From: Pirellulales bacterium
GTDB lineage: Bacteria > Planctomycetota > Planctomycetia > Pirellulales > JALHPA01
Length of the DNA stretch: 5,151 bases
Assembly (NCBI GenBank): GCA_022842745.1
Contig: JALHPA010000285.1
Span: forward strand, 1 to 5,151
Direction: 5' to 3'
Shown here: positions 1 to 5,151 of the stretch, piece by piece
Layout: each line of letters opens with the position of its first letter
Numbering within the stretch: the stretch's first letter is position 1
Notes under the pieces: generated by a model
What the model was told of the DNA's origin: nothing
What the model saw: the letters and a program-made list of their open reading frames with translations, nothing else
Databases searched by the model: none
Program-made: the position numbers and the translations under genes

Positions 1-1698
<1,698 letters not shown>

Positions 1699-2438
1699 AC
1701 TTGAATCGAACGCTCGGATCGACCAACACCAGTCCGAAAACCAGCGCCAGCCTACCGCTTTCCAATTCAGCAGCCTTGAGTCGATTACCTTCGCCGGCAA
1801 GCGCGCCGACACCGTAACCGATCTCCAACGATAAAATCCATGTTCGGGCAAGCAACCATCCCCTCGCCGCCGCAACGTTCCCGGAAAACCGCGAACCCAC
1901 GGCAAACCAAAGGCGGCCACTTGCCAAAACGCGCTAAGTGCCTTGGAAGAACTGAGTACCCATGCCTCTGCAGACACGAGCACCCGTTCATTCAAAGATG
2001 CCAATTACCACAACCAAATTGTCAAAGATCATTTCAAAGCCGCCCGCAAGCGACTTCTCCGCGAATCCCAGCTTCCCGGCCATCCGAAGATCGCCGAAAA
2101 ACCGCAATTCGCGGCTGCCTTAATAGACAGGGGCCGACCTCGTTTGCCTACGTGAGCTCCACTTGGGAACCCTCAGCAATCGAACCCGGCCTCTGGCTAC
2201 TACCGTCTGCGAGATTTTGTCGCCCGACTCACCAGCACCAACAGTCGCCTTGGCAACTGCGTCCGCCGTACCCGTTTTTATCCTGCTTCTGACCCCGACT
2301 CCTTCGCAATATCGACTCTTGAAAACGGCCTCATTGCCACTCAGCTACGGCTTCTTTCTACGCCCCCGTCTCGCACTCGGTTCGACAGGTTCGCAGGATT
2401 TTTTCGCCGGTTTCTTTGCGGCTCAATTAAGTGGCAAG
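1699..2438 (-). other. Probable transcribed leader of the 23S rRNA gene, no gene seen
   Basis: This stretch runs from the 5' end of mature 23S to the transcription start predicted from the promoter at 2445-2473. It contains no 16S gene, no tRNA that folds, and no convincing protein gene; the open frames on both strands give arginine- or proline-rich products without recognisable domains. A boxA-like element lies about 320 nt before the 23S. A leader of about 740 nt is long and would have to be removed by processing, normally by RNase III acting on a stem formed with sequence 3' of the 23S, which is not in this window. A second start site closer to the 23S cannot be excluded. Confidence 0.55.
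2016..2030 (-). promoter_or_regulatory. boxA-like rRNA antitermination element
   Basis: The minus strand reads GATCTTTGACAATTT. The boxA of the E. coli rrn leader, recalled as GCTCTTTAACAATTT, matches at 13 of 15 positions. In the nascent RNA boxA binds NusB/NusE and lets RNA polymerase read through long untranslated rRNA. It lies between the predicted promoter and the 23S, on the correct strand. A weaker CTTTGAA copy follows at about 1992-1998. The included TTGACA could be mistaken for a -35 box, but no fitting -10 box follows at 16-18 bp. Confidence 0.65.
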
Positions 2439-2444
2439 GACGTA

Positions 2445-2494
2445 ATACTATCGGAACCCTGGCACCCAGTCAAAGGGGTCAGGCGAAAAATTTT
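2445..2494 (-). promoter_or_regulatory. Promoter of the 23S rRNA gene with UP-like element
   Basis: On the minus strand, TTGACT (2473 down to 2468) and TAGTAT (2450 down to 2445) are separated by exactly 17 bp, the optimum for the housekeeping sigma factor. The predicted start is near 2438. The run AAAATTTTT (2494 down to 2486) falls at about -56 to -48, the place of the distal UP-element subsite that the RNA polymerase alpha subunit contacts at strong rRNA promoters. The -35 box matches consensus at 5 of 6 positions and the -10 box at 4 of 6. It faces the 23S and is the best promoter-like site I found upstream of it. Confidence 0.65.
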
Positions 2495-2942
2495 CCGATT
2501 CCCTGTTCCTCTTGCTCCGCGACCGGCAAACCACGCTCGCCGACGCCAATTCGCTCTTGGTTTCGCAGCGTAAACGTCGTGCGTTCGCCCGCCTCTTCTC
2601 GCACGCTGCTCAGCCAACCACAGGCATTTTGTTGAAGCCTCGCGCGCCGCCCCCATTGCAATTCGGCGCTTCACGGCCTCCAAGTTCAGCTCTCTCGCGG
2701 CTGTCGCGGTGCGAGTCTCCACTTTGCCCCGCCCAACAAGCTCCATCAGCCACACTATCCCTGGAAAAACGGGCAATCTAGAGAACATGGGGACTGCAAA
2801 TACCCGCCCTTGCCCCCTCAAAGGCTTCTCAGCCGACAAACTTTTCCCAAACCCTCAAGCGCTCCGCACGACCCGGTCGATAGCTCAACGAGACCGGCGG
2901 CCCCGCGCGCCGAAGCGGTGTTTTCGTGCATCGGATTCCCCC
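2495..2942. other. Divergent intergenic region, no gene recognised
   Basis: This 448-bp stretch separates the minus-strand rRNA promoter from the plus-strand lipoprotein gene. The lipoprotein frame stays open upstream to 2709, but the extra 78 residues are rich in Arg, Pro and Ser and would place the signal peptide inside the protein, so I treat them as non-coding. I found no good -35/-10 pair facing the lipoprotein gene and no clear Shine-Dalgarno before 2943. Minus-strand open frames in this stretch overlap the rRNA promoter and show no domain. Confidence 0.6.
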
Positions 2943-4484
2943 ATGCTGCATCGATCGATCGGATGGCTTCTGGCGCTCTCTCTCGCTCTCGGCTGCGCCT
3001 CCGCGCCCACGCCGAAACCGCCCGCTGCGCCCACCGTTCCCACCTCCGCGCAGGCAGGCGCCACCACCATTGTGGCCGTCGCCCCGGCGGAAAAACCCTG
3101 CTGCCCCCCCCCGTCGATCTGGGACTTTCTCGGGGTCAAGCAAGTCGGCCAGGTCGTGGGGGGAATCTTCGGACGGATCCGCAACCGCTTGGGAATGCGA
3201 TTTCCCGGCTTGGAAGCCAAGCCCGCCGTCCTCGCCATCACCGATCCCGCGAATCTGGAATCGCCCAATCCCGCGGTGCAAGCCGCCGCTGCGGTAAAGG
3301 CGGATGAAGACGCCGCCGCGCAAAAAGTCAAAGCGCTTCGCTACCTCGCCACGATCGGCTGCGGCGGCTGCTATCCCGATGTCGAAGCGGCGCTGCTCGC
3401 TGGGCTCGACGATTGCACCGAGGATGTACGCTACGAAGCCGCCAAGGCTTTTCGCACCGCCGCAGGAAATCCTTGCGCCAAGTGCAAGACATCAAGCTGC
3501 TGCAGCCCCAAGGTGCAAAAACGCCTGCGAGAAGTGGTCGACGCCCGCGACGATCAAGGCTGCTACAAAGAATCCTCCGCTCGCGTGCGGCGAATGGCGC
3601 GGCTCGCCCTCGCGGATTGCGGCGGCGAACCGGCGCTCGCCGCGGCCGGCCCCACGGAAGGTCCCTCCGCCGACGCCCCGGCAGAAGGCGCCGACGAACC
3701 TCAAACCGCAAACGGCGCGTCCCCAGCGGCCACCGCCCGGCGGAAAGACGGCTCTAGCACCGCCCGGCAAGCCGGCACCGCCAGGCAAGCCCGGACGGCC
3801 AAACCGGTCCGCACCGCTTCGTCGCGAACGGGTACGCCGACTCTCGCCGTCCCTCCCGCGCAACCCGCCGATTGCCCCCATTGCCGAGCCGGGCTCTCTC
3901 CCCACGAGAACCACTCCGACGACGACCAGAACACTCCCGCCGATTCACCTGCCCCCAATTCTCCCGCCGCCATTGCGTCGGCGATTGCCGTCGTCACTGC
4001 CGAGCAACCGCAGAAGAACGAAGGCACCTCCGCTTCGATTGCCGCTAACGAAACTCCCATCGTCTACGAAGCGGAAATCGCCGCCTACTATCACGAGAAT
4101 CAGGACCGATTCCAACGGCCGGGGCGCGTCCGAGGCGAAATGCTGTCCGCCCCGTTCGCCCAGTTCCCCTCGCGCGATATGGCTTATCAGGCCCTGGCCA
4201 CCGCTCGACTTCGCGACGCGGCCACGACTCCGCCCCACCCGGCGATCCAAGTAAAGCCACTCAGTTGGTCCGAGCGCGCACATTTCCCCTCCCAGGCCAT
4301 CGCCGAATCCATCTTTGGCACGCCGCTGGGAAGGGTCAGCCCCATTTGGGCGGACGAACAGGGCTGGCATGCGTTCCGCGTACTCGAACGGCAGCGAGGC
4401 ACGGCAATTCCGCTCAGTGAAGTCTCCGATGACATTTATGCCGAGATCGTCCGCCAACGAACTCGCGCAAACGCCCTGCGCTAG
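2943..4484 (+). CDS. Predicted lipoprotein: Cys-rich HEAT-like region plus C-terminal parvulin-like domain
   Basis: The protein has 513 aa. ATG 2943 is chosen because it gives a compact lipoprotein signal peptide: MLHR, a hydrophobic core at residues 6-16, and an ALGC lipobox with Cys18 as the lipidated residue. No Shine-Dalgarno is visible, which is not unusual in planctomycetes. After a Pro/Ala-rich spacer come a CC pair (53-54) and a segment WDFLGVKQVGQVV (60-72). Residues 105-230 form Ala-rich helices resembling HEAT repeats (ALRYLATIG..., DVRYEAAKAF, ARVRRMARLAL). They carry CGGC (140-143), C158, CAKC (178-181), CC (186-187), C207 and C226, which could bind metal or form disulphides. A linker (230-370) is low-complexity and contains CPHC (311-314). 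Residues 373-510 resemble a PpiC-type peptidyl-prolyl isomerase (AYYHENQDRFQRPGRVRGEM; EQGWHAFRVLERQ), but the usual RARHIL segment reads RVRGEML, so the first catalytic His seems absent. A chaperone or scaffold role in the envelope is an inference. Confidence 0.85.
   Translation: MLHRSIGWLLALSLALGCASAPTPKPPAAPTVPTSAQAGATTIVAVAPAEKPCCPPPSIWDFLGVKQVGQVVGGIFGRIRNRLGMRFPGLEAKPAVLAITDPANLESPNPAVQAAAAVKADEDAAAQKVKALRYLATIGCGGCYPDVEAALLAGLDDCTEDVRYEAAKAFRTAAGNPCAKCKTSSCCSPKVQKRLREVVDARDDQGCYKESSARVRRMARLALADCGGEPALAAAGPTEGPSADAPAEGADEPQTANGASPAATARRKDGSSTARQAGTARQARTAKPVRTASSRTGTPTLAVPPAQPADCPHCRAGLSPHENHSDDDQNTPADSPAPNSPAAIASAIAVVTAEQPQKNEGTSASIAANETPIVYEAEIAAYYHENQDRFQRPGRVRGEMLSAPFAQFPSRDMAYQALATARLRDAATTPPHPAIQVKPLSWSERAHFPSQAIAESIFGTPLGRVSPIWADEQGWHAFRVLERQRGTAIPLSEVSDDIYAEIVRQRTRANALR
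3759..3812 (+). repeat. Three degenerate 18-bp tandem units in the lipoprotein linker
   Basis: Units start at 3759 (accgcccggcaagccggc), 3777 (accgccaggcaagcccgg) and 3795 (acggccaaaccggtccgc). They encode TARQAG, TARQAR and TAKPVR, residues 273-290. The first two units differ at a few bases and the third is more diverged. The period is a multiple of three, so copy-number change would keep the reading frame and only alter linker length. A related fragment (accgcccggcggaaagac) lies just before, at 3731-3748. The product is basic, unlike the acidic stretch at residues 321-330 that follows it. Confidence 0.6.
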
Positions 4485-4514
4485 CAGCGTGCTTGAAATT
4501 TGTATAATCGCTGC
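4484..4514 (+). promoter_or_regulatory. Possible promoter: TATAAT flanked by an inverted repeat
   Basis: A perfect TATAAT lies at 4503-4508 in the only AT-rich spot of the 80-nt gap between the two protein genes. The arms GCAGCG (4484-4489) and CGCTGC (4509-4514) pair exactly and enclose it. The -10 box would start transcription near 4515 and give a leader of about 50 nt before ATG 4565. No good -35 box sits 17 bp upstream: the TTGAAA at 4493-4498 is only 4 bp away. The arms could be an operator or a weak hairpin; there is no U tract, so a classical terminator is unlikely. Confidence 0.35.
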
Positions 4515-4551
4515 CACACGGATCGGGCGGTGCAACGTCCGCACAGCAGCC

Positions 4552-4558
4552 AGGGAGG
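4552..4558 (+). promoter_or_regulatory. Shine-Dalgarno of the caspase-like gene
   Basis: AGGGAGG ends 6 nt before ATG 4565, which is good ribosome-binding spacing and fixes that start. The upstream lipoprotein gene lacks such a site, so the two neighbours may be translated with different efficiency. Confidence 0.8.
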
Positions 4559-4564
4559 TTCAGC

Positions 4565-5151
4565 ATGTCGATCACGCCGGGAATCGGACCAGCCAACGGC
4601 ACGCGCCGGCCAGGCTGGCGAGGAACCGTAAAGGATCGCCTGCACACCGTGCGCCACCGTTGGCAGCGCGGCCACGACGCAGGCACGCTGGCCGCCCTGG
4701 GAGGCAACGACCGCGCGCGGCGGCTGCGATTGGCTCTCTTGGGCGCACTGTTCCTGGCGTTGACGGCCCTCTTTGTTTACCACCTCGTCTATGCACCCCG
4801 GCGATCGGCCCTGGTGGCGGTCGCCGCCCCTCCGTATGCCTGGCCCTTTCCCCCCATCGCCTTTGGCAAGGAGGATTTGGCCAAACTGGCCGAGTTGGAT
4901 GGCCAAACCCTGCAGCTCAGCGACCAATCCGCGGCCTGGACTAGCGCCGAACAGGGCCTGGCGGCCCTGGAAGCCGAATTGCAGTCGCTCCTCGAACGGG
5001 GCGCGCCGGGAAACCTGGTCATTGTCTATCTCAGCCTCCACGGGGGCGTTGATGGGCAGGGCCGAGCCTGCCTCATTCCGCCCGGGGCCTCCCCCGTGCG
5101 CAGCGAAAGCTGGGCCCCCGTCGCCGATGTGCTCCACTGCTTTAAGGCCCT
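4565..5151 (+). CDS. Membrane-anchored caspase-like protein, N-terminal part (runs off window)
   Basis: The frame is open from ATG 4565 to the window edge, with 195 complete codons and no stop. Residues 1-55 are polar and strongly basic. Residues 56-77 (LALLGALFLALTALFVYHLV...) form one transmembrane helix. The basic tail suggests N-in topology, putting the rest outside the cytoplasm, although Arg79-Arg80 weaken this. Residues 81-195 look like the first half of a caspase-fold (peptidase C14-like) domain: strand SALVAVAAPPY (81-91), helices to about 147, then strand NLVIVYLSL with the His159-Gly160-Gly161 motif (LSLHGGVDG) and RACLIPPGA. In caspases and metacaspases a His after this strand is the catalytic base; the catalytic Cys comes later and lies outside the window, so activity cannot be judged. 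It follows the lipoprotein gene by 80 nt on the same strand. I do not recognise a named gene. Confidence 0.8.
   Translation, partial: MSITPGIGPANGTRRPGWRGTVKDRLHTVRHRWQRGHDAGTLAALGGNDRARRLRLALLGALFLALTALFVYHLVYAPRRSALVAVAAPPYAWPFPPIAFGKEDLAKLAELDGQTLQLSDQSAAWTSAEQGLAALEAELQSLLERGAPGNLVIVYLSLHGGVDGQGRACLIPPGASPVRSESWAPVADVLHCFKA

Noticed and set aside
2020..2025. TTGACA on the minus strand as a -35 box for the 23S
   Set aside because: At 16-18 bp downstream the sequence is TGGCAT, GGCATC or GCATCT, none a fair -10 box. The wider match to boxA explains it better.
2165..2205. GGGTTCGATT on the minus strand, like a tRNA T-loop
   Set aside because: The flanking bases do not form a 5-bp T stem and no acceptor or anticodon stem could be drawn around it.
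1840..2292. Open frame of 150 codons on the plus strand, and minus-strand frames at 1558-2004
   Set aside because: They overlap the 23S 5' end or its leader and boxA. Their products are Pro/Arg/Ser-rich or Trp-rich with no domain, and no Shine-Dalgarno is present.
2709..2942. N-terminal extension of the lipoprotein frame
   Set aside because: The 78 added residues have no signal or domain character and would bury a good lipoprotein signal peptide inside the protein.
3304..4254. Open frame of 316 codons in another plus frame, and minus frames such as 3945-4544 and 3492-3914
   Set aside because: These are GC-rich shadows of the lipoprotein gene, with extreme Pro/Arg/Ser or Gly/Arg composition and no domain.
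4315..4944. Open frame of 209 codons crossing from the lipoprotein gene into the caspase-like gene, and the minus frame 4481-5137
   Set aside because: The frame at 4565 has a Shine-Dalgarno, a membrane helix and a caspase-like motif; these alternatives have none.

Overview
The window most likely comes from a planctomycete chromosome, probably of the Pirellula/Blastopirellula type. Three things suggest this. The DNA is GC-rich. The 23S rRNA gene has no 16S gene upstream of it; unlinked 16S and 23S genes are known from Pirellula-like planctomycetes. The two protein genes resemble, from memory, a Cys-rich HEAT-type lipoprotein and a membrane-anchored caspase-fold protein of that phylum. The taxon is an inference and was not tested by alignment.

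Layout. Positions 1 to about 1698 are the 5' part of a 23S rRNA gene on the minus strand; its 3' part and any 5S gene lie to the left of the window. Positions 1699-2438 appear to be its transcribed leader, which contains a good boxA antitermination-like element (2016-2030). The leader starts at a strong-looking promoter with TTGACT and TAGTAT spaced 17 bp apart (2445-2473) and an A/T tract placed exactly where an UP element would be (2486-2494). Positions 2495-2942 separate the two divergent units, and I see no gene there.

From 2943 the plus strand carries protein genes. The first (2943-4484, 513 aa) is a predicted lipoprotein with a Cys-rich, helical HEAT-like region, a low-complexity linker with a small 18-bp tandem repeat, and a C-terminal parvulin (PpiC)-like domain that seems to lack the usual first catalytic His. 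After 80 nt, which hold a TATAAT box inside a short inverted repeat and a clear Shine-Dalgarno, a second gene starts at 4565 and runs off the right edge. It encodes a basic N-terminal tail, one membrane helix and the first half of a caspase-fold domain with the characteristic strand followed by a His-Gly motif.

The two proteins are probably both at the cell envelope: the first anchored by lipid, the second by a transmembrane helix with its peptidase-like domain predicted outside the cytoplasm. Whether they work together cannot be decided from this window.
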